Shown here: positions 48,701 to 61,136 of the stretch, in pieces
Layout of the letters: the number at the start of each line of letters is the position of its first letter
Position numbering within the stretch: position 1 is the stretch's first letter
NCBI GenBank assembly: GCA_037043235.1
Contig: JAWRVZ010000016.1
Coordinates: forward strand, 6,059,001 to 6,123,000
Origin: Rhodeus uyekii
Taxonomy: Eukaryota; Chordata; Actinopteri; Cypriniformes; Acheilognathidae
DNA: 64,000 nt
Direction of reading: 5' to 3'
Notes under the pieces: model-generated
What the model was told of the DNA's origin: nothing
Database searches by the model: none
What the model saw: only the letters and a program-made list of their open reading frames with translations
Position numbers and translations under genes: made by a program

Positions 48701-49150
48701 GATTAGCGACATGTTCAGATGTTGAGCATAAAAAACTACGCCTTGAAGAGCGATGTAAATAACGCTTAGGTCGCAGTATTCCAACATGACTGCAGAAAGT
48801 ACGTATGCTAGGGACCATATCCAGGTGTCTGTTCATGTTCAACAGCTGGTGAGCAGTGTACCTGAAGGACATTTGGGAAGGGTCCACACCAACAGCAGCC
48901 TCACAGCAGTGTAAACAGTGTGCGTCCTGGGCCAGGCAACAGTGGAGTATATTCCAATAAACAGCGCTCAAAGATAAGAGCAGTAATCCAAAATGAGAAG
49001 GATAAATCCACATCACGCACGAGTGAAAAAGACACTAGCTCATAAAATAAACTACTAAACATTAAAATAAATTAAAATAACCGGAGAGAGGAGCGGCAGC
49101 CAAACGCGCCAGCGTACCCTTTCAACCGGAACCTCTTCTAAGATGTCAAA
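45728..49150 (-). mobile_element. L2/CR1-type LINE, antisense, in Bel-Pao
   Basis: The N-terminal frame 49016-47841 carries an endonuclease (SALFNVRSV, LTETWH, GDFNIHVD, QSDHQAVF). The frame 47890-45728 carries the RT (LLDLSAAFDTIDH, GVPQGSILGPLLF, YADDTQIYI). They overlap by 50 nt in different frames at an A-run (about 47849-47855 on the plus strand as T/A homopolymer), so a single small indel splits one ORF2. The 3' UTR is very short or lost. TGATAATCAAG occurs on both sides (45722-45732 and 49171-49181), a plausible target duplication. It is a different family from the SGNH-ORF1 LINE. Confidence 0.8.
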
Positions 49151-49191
49151 ATATCCTTGATTATATTAATTGATAATCAAGTTGCGTGTAG

Positions 49192-50688
49192 GATTATCCT
49201 CACTCAATGGCTGGATGTCTACGTGGTGCCCGCAGAATAACATAGGGTTTATAGACAATTGGAAAAGTTTTTGGGGCAGACCTGACCTGTTGAAAAGAGA
49301 TGGTATTCATCCCACCTGGGATGGTGCCGCTCTTCTCTCTAGTAATTTGGCATATAGTCTTAGAGCTAAACCTTGACTAACTGGGGCCCAGGTCAGGAAG
49401 CAGACAAACTGGCTAAACCGACCGTCTGCTAGCTGTCTCACGTCACAGAGGTCAGATAAATTCCAACACATAGAGACTCTTTCACCTAGATATCATCCTA
49501 TAGAGATTGTGTCTGTTCCCCGAATTAACAAATACAAAAATCTCTCAAAACCGTTTAAGAGTAAAAATTTAATTGATTTACAAACAACTAAGAACGGATA
49601 TAACACAAATGAACAAATGATAACGCTTGGGTTACTGAATATACGATCCCTTTCCTCAAAAGCACTTATTGTAAATGATATGATTACAGATCATAAACTA
49701 GATGTGCTGTGTTTGACAGAAACTTGGCTAAAACCAGACGATTACATTACTTTAAATGAGTCCACCCCTCAAGATTACTGTTATAAACATGAGCCTCGTC
49801 TGAAGGGTAAAGGAGGAGGTGTTGCTGTAATTTATAGTAACACGATCAGTACTGCTCAAAGGTCTAATTTGAAATATAATTCTTTTGAAGTGATGGTCAT
49901 TAATGTAAAATTATCTAGTGCAAGTAATAATCCCTGTTTAACTTTTGTGCTGGCTATTCTATACAGGCCACCAGGGCACCATACAGACTTTATCAAAGAA
50001 TTTGCTGATTTTCTCTCAGAATTAGTAATGTCTGCAGATAAAGTCATAATTGTCAGTGATTTTAATATCCATGTAGATAATGAAAAAGACGCATTGGGAT
50101 TGGCATTTAGAGACATTTTAAACTCTATTGGAGTTACACAACATGTATCAGGACCCACTCATTCTCGTAATCATACTTTAGATCTAATATTGTCATATGG
50201 GATCAATGTTGATACTGTTCAAATTCTGCAGCAGAGCGATGACATCTCAGATCATTACTTAGTTGCGTGTAGATTACCTTTAGCCAAAGTCGAAAAACTA
50301 ACTCCCTGTTATAAATATAGTAGAACTATCACTCCTAACACAAAAGATAGCTTTATAAATAATCTTCCTGATCAGTTTCATCTACTTAACATCCCAGATA
50401 GCCTAGAAGAACTTGATGTTGCAACAGAAACTATAAACTCTCTCTTTTCCAGCACTTTAGACACTGTTGCTCCGTTACGCTTAAAGAAGATTAAAGAAAA
50501 TAGTCCAACACCGTGGTACAACGAGCACACCCGGGCCCTCAAGAGAGCAACCAGAAAAATGGAGCGGAGCTGGAAAAAAACTAAGCTAGAGGTTTTTCGC
50601 ATTTCATGGAAAGACAGCTCTATTGCATTCAGAAAGGCCTTAAAGTCAGCTAGATCTACTTACTTTTCTACCCTCTTAGAAGAAAACT
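49192..50688 (+). mobile_element. 5' half of an SGNH-type L2/CR1 LINE
   Basis: Matches 15323-16815 of the complete LINE: the ORF1 end (LSSLNGWM to SLRAKP) and the ORF2 endonuclease plus start of the linker, stopping at STLLEEN. The frame is open for 393 codons from 49509 (a GTG; the first ATG is internal). The 3' half seems to be the inverted block at 55505-52330. Confidence 0.85.
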
Positions 50689-50689
50689 G

Positions 50690-52325
50690 AAAAAATACCT
50701 TGACAAATAATTAGAATGAAAATAAGTCAAATTATAATTATGAACAGAAAATTCTGATATGATTTTGGATCTATTTAAGGACACTTTTAAACTAATATTA
50801 TGGAAATCTAACAGTTCTTGTTCAGCTTATAACAAATTTGAAAGGTAACAAACCTAAAGAGTATCTGATGAGCCAAATTACAGATATGAATGAAAAGGTT
50901 TAGATTTTGGTCATTTGTTTTGGTCATTTGGTCATTAACACGATACTGTTACCATTTTGCCCTGGGTGTGGTGTTTATGTTGTGCACTTCCTAGCTGTCG
51001 GGCCTTTCTCACTTGTCTAGCCTTCAGTGTCACTGTCAGTGGGTGTGTTGGTTATCACGTGGGTGTGGCCTCTCGTTAGCTCCCTGCACCTGTCTCGTCT
51101 CTAGTTCATTAGTGTGCCCCAGGTGATCGTCATTTCCTAGTGTATTTCACCCCTTGGCTTCTCCCCATCTTTGTCCGTGGTTAACGTTATGTGGATGTGG
51201 GTCTGTTGCTGGTTCATGTGGAAATTCCCCTTCCGAGTCTTCTCCAGGTTTGCACACGATGTGCCATTTATGTTTAAGTCTTTAGTTTGTAGTCTGTTAG
51301 AGTTTTGCACAACTAGTGCCGTTTTTGTTTACATTTAAAGTGCCTTTTGTTTGCGTTGTTAATAAAGTGAATCATGAGTTTAGTTCTTGTCCTTGTCTCC
51401 GTATTTGCGCTTCATCGCACAGTTACCCCCGAGCGTTACAGATACTGAGAACAAAATGTACTTTAAAGGAAATCATTATTATTTGATTTTGAATTGTGGA
51501 ATGTTTACATGGAATGTTAACATGTGGAATGTTAACATGTTTCAGTGGAAATAATGATTGAAATTATTATTTAAATTTGTTTTATTTATATTTTTGAAAA
51601 AGAAACATTTAAGATGTCCTGCAATTAAGATGGTACATGCTATTTGCCTGTCAAATAAATGAAACTTTCAGTAAAGACTTAAAGCTTAGATGGATTATTA
51701 TGGGATTAATTTATTATTTTATTGTTTATTTTTATTTAGACCACCTTTGTGAAAAGGGTTTAAGGGGTGTAGTGAAATGAATGGATTTACCCTCTTATTT
51801 CAAGTATTCTACAATGAATTGGAAATTATTATTAATATTATAATTTTTTTTCTTTTTTTACAACAACAACGAAAAAAACCTGTATGTCCTGGTATTTCTG
51901 ATTACAATACAATGTGTGTGTGTTTGGTCTCTGAGAGATGACTGAGGGTCTGATCTAGGGATGGGTGATTATACCAGTATACATGCGACACATTTAACCT
52001 AATACCTGCTGTCATGTGTGGGGATTTTTTCAGGAATGTGGTAACACTATTTGCTCATTTATCCTGGCTTCTAGAGAATAAATATGTATTTGATTTTTAA
52101 ATCCATATAATTTGATGATAAACTAATATATCCAAGATTCATAAAAGCAGTGTAAGACATTTAAATACAACTATGTCTTTTGTTTTGAAGGTCAATAACA
52201 CACTCCTGCTCTGTAAGACTTTCTGTTCTAGTTAAAGTCCGTGAAGGGAAACAGAAAGGGTCTGTGTTTTAATTTTTTTTACTATTTAATAATTTTTTTA
52301 CTTTTAATAATCATTTCATAAAAAG
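50690..52325. repeat. Dispersed ~1.1-kb duplication, copy 2, with insert
   Basis: Same sequence as 26930-28010, interrupted by the solo LTR at 50947-51440. It lies between the two halves of the split LINE. No gene. Confidence 0.85.
50947..51440 (+). mobile_element. Solo LTR
   Basis: 494 bp, starts TGTTACC, ends GTTACA, with AATAAAG near 51360. Flanked by the 5-bp duplication GATAC (50942-50946 and 51441-51445). The empty site is preserved in copy 1 near 27168-27185. Confidence 0.85.
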
Positions 52326-52626
52326 TGAAATGATTATTATACAACAATTCAAGTCCAATATGAAGTCCAATTTGGTCCGGTTAGAGATGGGTTCATGATC
52401 GTCACAGGGGAGGGTCTAGTAGAGTCACGGTCTCCGCAGACACTTCAGGGCAGTGCTGTTCTCGTGTCCAGGTCCTTCATCTGATCTGGATACGGCCCGG
52501 ATCCGGCTGACCACTGTAACCTCGGAATAAACAGAGACCAATATCAGCGTAGATGCCATTCTTCTTCTGATGTATCGAGTACATCAGATGTTATAGGAAT
52601 GTTCCCGGTTCCGGCTTATCTAAATT

Positions 52627-52627
<1 letters not shown>

Positions 52628-52663
<36 letters not shown>

Positions 52664-53611
52664 TTATTGTCATTTCACATGTACAAGTACAGTGTAACAA
52701 AATTAAACTTGGAGTCAAGTCTCCTAGCCACTGCGTGTGCACGCGCCGCCATACTTTTTCCAGAAATTACAGAATGCAGATTAGCAAGCGTTACATACAT
52801 TACACATAGGAAACATAATAATGCAATTTTACACACACAGTCCACGAGGTTTCACGTGTAGGAATTTTTTTTCCAGTGGAGTTTTGGGGGTGGAATAGAT
52901 AAGAACAGATAGGCAGGACACTCAGACGGTTGAGAGGGAGAGAGTTAGTCACAGCATCAGATGTTATGAGAACAGCTCTGTGGCTTTGTCCCTGAAGGAA
53001 GATAAGGGAGACCAGGCTGACGTCATCATGCTGGATTCCCAACAGAGAAATAGAGGCAGAAAAGTCTTAAAGTCCCTTTTTTTTTAATAATCCATTTCGA
53101 TCTTCGGTAATTTGTCCGGATCATAATCAGTTCAGTCAAGTTCAGTTCTGGTCCTCAGCACCGTGTCCAACCTCATAGCCAGACCAGATACCATCCATGA
53201 AAGATCACCAAACTGTCTCGCTGTCCCGACTGTGTTGTTGCGGTACAGTTCACATAGGTTAAGAGTCAGTTCCTCAATCTTAACCACTCGCAGATCTAAT
53301 TCCTTCACACGGTCAGACACGGCCTCGAGGCAATTCTTCAGGACCTGCCAGTTGTTCCATGGGTCCATTGCATACCCAGCAGCAAACGTCCCGTCCGGGC
53401 AGGTGGGCTCTCCCGGAGCAGCCTTTCTTTGTGAAAAAATCTTGTTGATCACGCTGATTGACCAGTTGATCAATTCCATTTCAATATTGTCAGGAGTCCA
53501 GCAGCAGCGGGTCAGAGGAAAAAACAGACAGAATGCTGCGCAAGGGCAAAGCAGGTCAGAGCGGAGCTTAGGAAAACACGTCTGCAGTGTCTGGAGTCAG
53601 GAAGTGGAAGG
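52628..53611 (-). mobile_element. GATA-tailed retroposon with small ORF
   Basis: Inserted in the LINE 3' UTR. aattat lies on both sides (target duplication). The minus-strand 3' end has ...gacaataaattat followed by (ctat)8 or so, as in LINE-mobilised retroposons. The body does not match the other elements in this window. Confidence 0.6.
53132..53479 (-). CDS. 115-residue ORF of the GATA-tailed retroposon
   Basis: Starts at a true ATG (53479) about 130 nt from the presumed 5' end of the retroposon. It is predicted to be soluble: an amphipathic N-terminus (MELINWSISVINKIF), a Cys- and Gly-containing middle, then a long heptad-like helix (residues 45-85, with VKELDLRVVKIEELTLNLCE). No RT, nuclease or known domain. 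It could be the gag- or ORF1-like protein of a non-autonomous element, or a captured exon. Low certainty that it is expressed. Confidence 0.4.
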   Translation of the reverse strand: MELINWSISVINKIFSQRKAAPGEPTCPDGTFAAGYAMDPWNNWQVLKNCLEAVSDRVKELDLRVVKIEELTLNLCELYRNNTVGTARQFGDLSWMVSGLAMRLDTVLRTRTELD

Positions 53612-55731
53612 AATTATGCAGCCTAACAATCATTTTACATGATTTGGATTAAAAATGTATGTATAATGTGTTATGTGTATGCCAGGTTAAAGAGATGTTT
53701 TTTTAGTCTACATTTAAACTGACAGAGTGTGTCTGCTTCCCGAACTGTAATAGGAAGACTGTTCCAGAGTTTAGGAGCTAAATAGGAAAAGGATCTACCG
53801 CCAGCAGTTGACTTTGATATTCTAGGTATTATAAGCTGGTCAGTATTTTGGGATCGCAATAGACGTGAAGGACTATAATGTGTTAAGAGATCGCTCAAGT
53901 ACTGTGGAGCTAAACCATTTAATGCTTTGTAAGTAATTAGCAAGATTTTAAAATGTATTCGGTGTTTAATAGGAAGCCAGTGCAGGTTTGACAGAACTGG
54001 GCTAATATTCTCATATTTCCTGGTTCTAGTAAGAACTCGAGCTGCTGCATTTTGGACCAGCTGGAATTAGTTTATTAAGCGTGCAGGGCAACCACCTAGT
54101 AGAGCATTACAATAATCTAGCCTTGAACTCATGAACGCATGAACTAACTTTTCCGCATTTGTCTTAGAGAGCATGTCGCAATTTAGATATATTTTTAAGA
54201 TGGAAGAATGCCGTTTTACAGATGCCAGAAACATGGCTTTCAAATGAAAGATTGGTATCAAAGAGCACACCCAGGTTTCTAACTGACGACGAAGACTTGA
54301 CAGAGCAGCCATCGAGTATTGGGCAGTAGTCTAGATCATTACGTGCTGAATTTTTTGGTCTAATAATTAGAATCTCTGTTTTTTCAGAATTAAGCAGTAG
54401 ATAGTTATTAGTCATCCAATTTTTTATATCAGTTATGCATTCTGTTAATTTAGTGAATTTGTTTCATCAGGATGAGAAGAAATATAGAGCTGAGTATCAT
54501 CAGCGTAACAATGAAAGCTAATGCCATGCTTCCTAATAACTGCACCCAAAAGGAAGCATGTACAGGGTGAAGAGCTATGGTCCTAGTACTGAACATTGAG
54601 GAACTCCATACTGAACCCGTGACCGATATGACATCTCTTCATTTACTGCTACAAACTGATAACGGTCAGATAAGTATGATTTGAACCAGGCTAATGCAAC
54701 TCCACTAATGCCAACATAATTTTCAAGTCTATTCAGAATGATTTTGTGGTCAATTGTATCGAATGCAGCACTAAGGTCCAGTAACACTAACAGAGAGATA
54801 CAACCACGATCGGATGACAAGAGCAAATCATTTGTAACTCTAATGAGAGCAGTCTCAGTACTATGATATGGTCTAAATCCTGACTGGAAATCCTTGTAGA
54901 TGCTGTTTCTTTCTAGAAAGGAACATAGTTGTGAAGATATTGCCTTTTCTAGAATCTTTGACAAAAAAGGTAGATTCAATATTGGCCTGTAATTAACTAA
55001 TTCTGTAGGATCAAGTTGTGTTTTTTTAATGAGCGGTTTAATTACGGCCGGCTTAAAGGTTTTTGGTACGTATCCTAATGACAAAGATTAATTAATAATA
55101 TTAAGAAGAGGATCTATGATCTCTGGAAGCATCTCTTTCAGTAGCTTAGTTGGTATTGGGTCTAGCCTACATGTTGATTTTGAGGATTTAACGAGTTTAA
55201 ACAATTCTTCCTCCCCAATAGCAATGAAGGAGTGGAATTTTTCTTCAGGGACACTAAAATGTACTGTATTTTGTGATATTGTAGTAGACGGTTGCATGGT
55301 TATAATTTTCTCTCTAATATTATGAATTTTGCAGGTAAAGAAGTCCATGAAGTCATTACTGCTGTGCTGTTTTAAAGCATCTGGGGTTGAGGCTTTATTT
55401 CTTGTTAATTTAGTCAATGTATCAAATAAATACCTAGGGTTGTATTTGTTTTCTTCTAAGAGGGTAGAAAAGTAAGTAGATCTAGCTGATTTTAAGGCCT
55501 TCCTGAATAAATGTAATTGATGTCATTATCATGTGACCAACCAGATTCAGTCACGTCACTTCACAAATCTTTTCACTTGACCACTTATCTTCAGTAAGTT
55601 GCATCACTTTAAGATAAATTATAAAAGTATTGCGTTACTTTACTAAAAAGTAATCTTGCATTGCATTTAATGTGTTACCCCAACACTTTTCTTATTGCTT
55701 TAACACTTTTCCTGAGTCTATGAAAGTCTGA

Positions 55732-55905
55732 TTGGACTTCTGCTGTGAGAACTACAGAGAGTTGTTTGAGATTGTGCTCCATGAAAAGCATCTGTCTATG
55801 AGACATTCTGAGGCACAGCCGAGCAGACCTGGTCAACTAGAATACCCCTTCTTCAACAAGGATGAAGAGCTACAAGACAAAGCACACGAGAGAGTAAAAC
55901 ACAGG
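55732..55905 (+). other. Exon-like conserved ORF, third copy
   Basis: Counterpart of 5499-5702, open, encoding ENYRELFEIVLHEKHLSMRH and on to FFNKDEELQDKAHERVK. Function unknown. Confidence 0.25.
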
Positions 55906-56180
55906 TTGGTGTTGTACTACACACTCCTGCTTAAAAGTACGAGTTACTAAATTATTATTTAGCAATGATGCATTAATTGATCAAGTAGCTGTAAATAGAC
56001 ATTTATAATGTTAAACAATATTGCCCTGAAAAATAAATGTTTCTTGAGCAATATATAAAGCACATTAGAATCATTCCTGAAGAATCTAGTGACACTGAAG
56101 AGTAATGGTGCTGAAGTGGGAAAGAGAGAGAAAAAAAAAACAAAAAAACAATTCCAACAAGAATCTTGGACCACATTTGC

Positions 56181-56186
56181 TTTATT
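56181..56186 (-). terminator. Polyadenylation signal of gene C
   Basis: AATAAA on the minus strand, about 175 nt after the stop, as in the other copies. Confidence 0.7.
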
Positions 56187-56359
56187 GAAGCAGACAAGCA
56201 AGAATCAATTTGCATTCAATCTACACACACAATGAACCTACATCAGCATTAAAGCAGGATGCAATGTTTCAAAAGACACATGTGCAGAAGATACCAACCT
56301 AATTCTGAACGTCTCCAGCATTCGCACAAATTTCATGGGAGAGTCCGCTGCAGTCTTGG

Positions 56360-59300
56360 TCAAGGCCACAATTCTAGGGGGGAAGGGGTTTTTCCTTCAA
56401 GAGGCATAAACCTGGGTGGCATGTAGTTCTGGGATGACTCATTGGGAGGCTGGTTGGCAGGCAGTTTGCATTTAACAGATGCAGTACAGGGCTGAGGAGT
56501 GGTAGTTATGGGTGGTGTAGTAGCTTGAACTGGGTATTGCGGATGTTGGGGTTGCAAATGACGAGGGTAGTAATTATACTGAGGGGATAGCTCTCCAGGG
56601 TACATCCGGGGCTGGAGCTTTTGGGTTCTTGCTGGTGATGGGGAGATTAGAGCTGGAACCTTTGGTTGGCCAGGATGGCTGTGATGAGTGTAGTAAAACG
56701 GCCAAGACACCAGGGGGTATCCTGGATATTGGGGTTTCTGGGACCGAACCCGAGCAATAGCTGGCTTAGCTCTGGGATAAACTTTGCCAGGATAGTCGTA
56801 TGGAGGGTAGTTGTATGGCCAAAACACTGGGGATTTAAAAGGCAGTTGGGGCTTCTGGGTCGGAACATCAGCTGGCTTAACTGTGGGATAACCTTTGCCA
56901 GGATAGTCATAGGGAGGGTAGTTGTACGGCCAAAACACTGGGGATTTATTAGGCAGTTGGGGCTTCTGGGTCGGAACATCAGCTGGCTTAACTGTGGGAT
57001 AACCTTTGCCAGGATAGTTGAACGGAGGATAGTTGTATGGCCAAAACACTGGGGATTTATTAGGCAGTTGGGGCTTCTGGGTCGGAACCGGAATATCAGC
57101 CGGCTTAACTGTGGGATAACCTTTGCCAGGATAGTTGAACGGAGGGTAGTTGTACGGCCAAAACACTGGGGATTGGATAGGCTGTTGGGACTTCTGGGTC
57201 GGAACACCAGCTGGCTTAACTGTAGGATAACCTTTGCCAGGATAGTCGTACGGAGGGTAGTTGTACGGCCAAAACACTGGGGATTTATTAGGCAGTTGGG
57301 GCTTCTGGGTCGGAACCTCAGCTGGCTTAACTGTGGGATAACCTTTGCCAGGATAGTTGTACGGAGGGTAGTTATACGGCCAGAAACTTTGCAGAAATGT
57401 CTCAGGATATCCAGGAGCTCGAGGTTTCAGCACTTCTATGGACGTGGAGGTAGACTCTTCAAGAGGATTAGTCTCAAGGAAAGGTTCATTTGCACTTGTA
57501 GACATCATAGGACAATAAACGACTGCAAAGTTTCCTTGCCACTGAATCTGGATCACATAACGCCTTCCCTGAAAAACATAATGACCATCCAGGTTGATCC
57601 TCCTTACCTCTCTACTCACAATAAGTCGATTTGGAAAAAACAATACCTGTTGTATGACACCACAACCATCATAGGGTGTAGCATAGACAAGACCTCCAGA
57701 AGTGGGACTGGAGTATCCACAATGAGGTGGCAACTCAGTGAGAGGAACAGGTGCACCATTATCTGGGGAAAACAGAGGATTAGGACTTCTTGATCCTGCA
57801 GTTCACATTTAAAAGAGACAAACTGACAGTAAATAACAGTACAACAAACACAAGGACATCATGCCAGAATCAAATTTAGCAAACAAATAAATTCAGGTTA
57901 CCTCGACAAAGCACAATTTGTGCCACTTCTGGACCGTTAAGTTGCAACTTCATGAGATCCTCACCACACCTCAATTCCGGAGACATGGCATGCCAAGCAG
58001 CCTCAGAAGAACTGAAGAGCTCTCCATTAATCATATCCCCCGGCAGCTCTGAAATTAATTTATACGGTTTTTATTTCTCCCACCAGCGTCTGAGACACCT
58101 TTACAAGTTCTTCATGAGGAATTAACCAACTACATCGTATGACGTTTATTGGAGGTGGGCAAGCAAACTTTTGGTGCATTACCACCACCAACTGAACTGG
58201 AGTGTGAAGTGACAACGGGAAAGTTTAAACGTACATCTAAAAAAAATACATATATATATTATATATTCTCCTCAAGTTTCCTGTATCTATTACACATTTT
58301 ATTGAATTTACTGAATTTTCCATTGCCTAATATCAGTTCCAATGTCTTTATTTGCACCTTCTGTTTGTGTCTTTGTTTCTTGCATTTGTCTCGCTTTACT
58401 ATATGCTCTACACTGTAATAAAATATGCGCCACTGTTTCAATTTCACCACAACATCTACAAAACCCTGAAGGGTGCTTCTTGATTTTATGCAGGTTTCCA
58501 TTTAAAGATTAGCGTCCTAATCTTAATAGTGTTATTACTCTTCTTTTAAACTCACTTCCAGTCTCAATTTGTACTCCTTTCTTTTGGATTTTACATAAAT
58601 GTCTACCCGTCTTCTCCACATCCCAATTTTGTTGCCAAGTTTTAATAACAGCTTGCTTTATAATTGGTTGCTTCTGCTTTACTGATTTTTACATCAATTT
58701 CTTCAATGTTTTTATTCAATGATCTTCTAGCATGTTTATCTGCCATTTTGTTTCCATCTATTCCAACATGTGCTAGGACCTATAAAAATGACAACCCTGT
58801 CATGCTCATGTATTCTATACAGCAGTTGCATTATTTCTATAATATCTTCTCTGCAATTTGATTGAACCGACTGAATACTTCTTAGTGCTAGCACTGAATC
58901 TGAGCATACCACTGCTTCCTTAATCTGAGTCTCTTCCAACCATTGTAAAGCGATGATAATAGCAAGCAATTCTATTGTAAAGAGAGTATAGATACGTAGT
59001 CTGGTGTTCTTTTTGTAATAATTACTTTTTGTGGAATTACTTTTGCTACTCCTGTCTTGTTGGATTCTGGATCTTTAGAAAGATCTGTACACCATCATGA
59101 TACATCCGTTCCATATACGGATTCATTTAACTTATTATCCCACTATTGGATTTTCTACTTTTAGTAAATATAAATCTATTGCAGGCACTTTAAACAATCA
59201 TGGAGGGATTGCTACTATGGGCACTGCATTTCCTAAATTCATTGTCTGTGCCATTTCTTCTGCCATCCACCCATTTTTAATTGCATGCGCTGTTCCTCTA

Positions 59301-60662
59301 AAGGCATTCACCCATTTCTACCTGCAGAGCAGCTCTAGGTCAGGTTCTAAATGCCCCACAGCATATTCTCAAAGCTTGTGTCTGCACCTTGACAATTTTT
59401 TCCAGAACATGCTGATCCATATGCAACACTACCATAATCAATACCAGACCTAATAACTGCTAGATATACATTTCTGAGAGAACTCCGGCTAGCCCTTTAG
59501 CTCTTTAGTCAAAAGACTAAATCTTGATGCAAGATGCAACAATGTAGCCCATTGTTGTGATGCAGCCTTTTCAGTGTTTTACACATTTTTGTAAAAATGC
59601 TTCAAGTGCTGGGAACTTTAAAACTACTGCTGTCAGTATCAGGATTGTTAAACACATTAGTGTGTTTATTTTAAATTGATTTGGCAATGTCAGTGATTAA
59701 AATTTCTTGCAAATACATTGAAATGTCAATATTGGTAATCTTTCTTGAATTATGTGTTTGTTTCTTTTTTTGTGTATGTGTTTTGTGCTCTTCTGTTCCA
59801 TTTGCCTAAGTTAAGTTGAGACAACAGTTCAAATGCATGGAAATAGGTGTCATAATAAAATTAAGTTAAACCAACGACTTGCTCATTTGACTCTGTTTTA
59901 AGTAAATAAAGTTGTTCAATCAACTTAATTTCTGGTTGTCCATATTATATAGTTCAAATTCATTGGCTCAACAAGATCAAATAGTTTACAGGTAAATTCC
60001 ACAAGGTAATTCAAATCAAAATGATTTGGTCTCATTGATTCAACATAAATTTTGCTCTTCTGTTCCATTTGCCAAAATTAAGTTGAGACAACACAATTCA
60101 AATGCGTGGAAATAGGTGTCATAATAAAATTAAGTTATACCAACGATTCATTTTTTTGAGTGTAGAGAGACAACTTAGTTTGAAAAATTATCTTTCTAAA
60201 AAATATTACCTGTTCTCTCTACTGATATTCGAAAGCCCCCCTTCTGTCCCCACTCTTCAACTTTATTTACTGCTTGTTGAACTCTAAACTGTGTGAGTTA
60301 TATTTCTGCCTCTTCTCCAAAATGCACCATCATAACCATATATTGACCTCCCCCATCCCTTTTTTCACCTCATTAAATGTTTAATTTATCGTTATGTTGT
60401 ACATTACATTTTAACAATGAAGTGAAACCAAGCGCCATCGGGGCTTCACACCTGCGACATCAGCGTAGTCACCGAAGTCCTGAAAACCAGCCAAAGACTC
60501 ATCATATCCTTCCTGGAGCAATACGGGTCGCTCTGAAAAACTTTCGCTGCCTCCATCGTCTTCTTCTAGCGTTCCGGGGAATACAGGCTCACTTCGACAC
60601 TCGATTAAAACAAGGCACATGAAAACCACGACCAGCTTCGCTCGTATTTCCCCACACGCCAT
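56360..60662 (-). CDS. ZP-N / Pro-Tyr-rich repeat secreted protein, copy C
   Basis: Exons: 60662-60452, 58048-57902, 57762-57647 and 57568-56360, all GT/AG and in phase, giving 560 residues. Exons 1-3 have exactly the lengths of copy A (211, 147, 116 nt), and intron 3 is again 78 nt and open. The signal peptide and the four ZP-N cysteines are intact. Copy A's extra Cys161 is Arg here, as in B, and SCP is YCP. There are six repeats instead of ten, then the same Pro/Gln-rich tail with PCTASVKCKLP. No lesion seen. Probably functional, and the shortest of the three proteins. Role as in copy A. Confidence 0.82.
56705..57382 (-). repeat. Coding tandem repeat, 6 units (gene C)
   Basis: Four units of 37 codons and two of 39. 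The Ile-Pro-Val-Pro variant is unit 3 rather than next to last, and unit 6 is the KVYPRAKP type. Copy number and order therefore changed by unequal exchange. Confidence 0.93.
58250..59495 (-). mobile_element. I-type LINE relic, intron 1 of gene C
   Basis: Same relic as in A and B: RNase H frame at 58969-58736 and the C-terminal Cys/His stretch near 58440-58480. It is cut at about 59495, where other sequence begins; the remainder resumes near 60166. Confidence 0.7.
59496..60165. mobile_element. Insertion/replacement in intron 1 of gene C
   Basis: Not present in A or B. It holds two direct copies of an about 75-bp motif (agttgagacaac ... aataggtgtcataataaaa ... ccaacga) at about 59810-59880 and 60075-60148. 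It replaces about 160 bp of the LINE relic. This looks like a short non-coding transposon (MITE-type), but its ends are not clear. Confidence 0.5.
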
Positions 60663-61132
60663 CGTGCTGCTCTCACGTCTGTGTGGCGCGCGCTGCTTTA
60701 AGCATTGACACATTATGGAAATCAATGCGCACAATTAAAATCACCTGTTCCTATCAATGAACACGCAGCGTGTGCTGTTTTTTTTAACGTCACATTTTCT
60801 CTCTGGGTTATTCGCACTGAAAACATCTGTAGCTTACATTTAAATGGCAATAGTCATTTTAGTATAGTAAACTTTACTTTTGGCCTAATAAAGTCTGGCC
60901 TGAAAGTTATAACAACTTTGATTTTGTGACGTTTTAGGCATAGACTAGTTGCAAGGAGTTGCTATTGTGTTCTGACAAGATAGAAAGATAATGAACACTT
61001 CCACCTTCTGAAATTATGTGTTGTTTGTTGATATTTTGTGATGGAAATTTGCACATAACTACAATTTATAATACAACCATATAATGAGAAAACCAACAGG
61101 GTATGAGGAATCATTTATGAAAATACTAGTTC
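60663..61132. promoter_or_regulatory. Upstream region of gene C
   Basis: The E-box (cacctg, at 60743-60748) is conserved about 85 bp before the ATG. The rest is duplicated AT-rich DNA. Homology to the arms stops near 61132, before the exon-like block. Confidence 0.3.
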
Positions 61133-61136
61133 AAGA

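Larger units (their letters stand above)
52330..55505 (-). mobile_element. 3' half of an SGNH-type L2/CR1 LINE, inverted
   Basis: On the minus strand: from the ORF2 linker (RKALKSARSTYFSTLLEEN, shared with the 5' half) through RT (LDLSAAFDTIDH) to the C-terminus (53943-53671), then the 3' UTR (53640-52330) interrupted at 52628-53611. Frameshifts split ORF2 into at least five frames, including near GVPQCSVLGP, where a Gly is Cys. It lacks the tail. Confidence 0.85.
55528..61132 (-). repeat. Third copy of the gene unit
   Basis: Same orientation as the right arm. Matches about 35380-40838 of the right arm and about 600-5913 of the left arm. It lacks the exon-like block (364-560 type), the DIRS relic and the LINE found in the arms. 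Breakpoints are near 55528, at the end of the inverted LINE half, and 61132. Confidence 0.9.
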
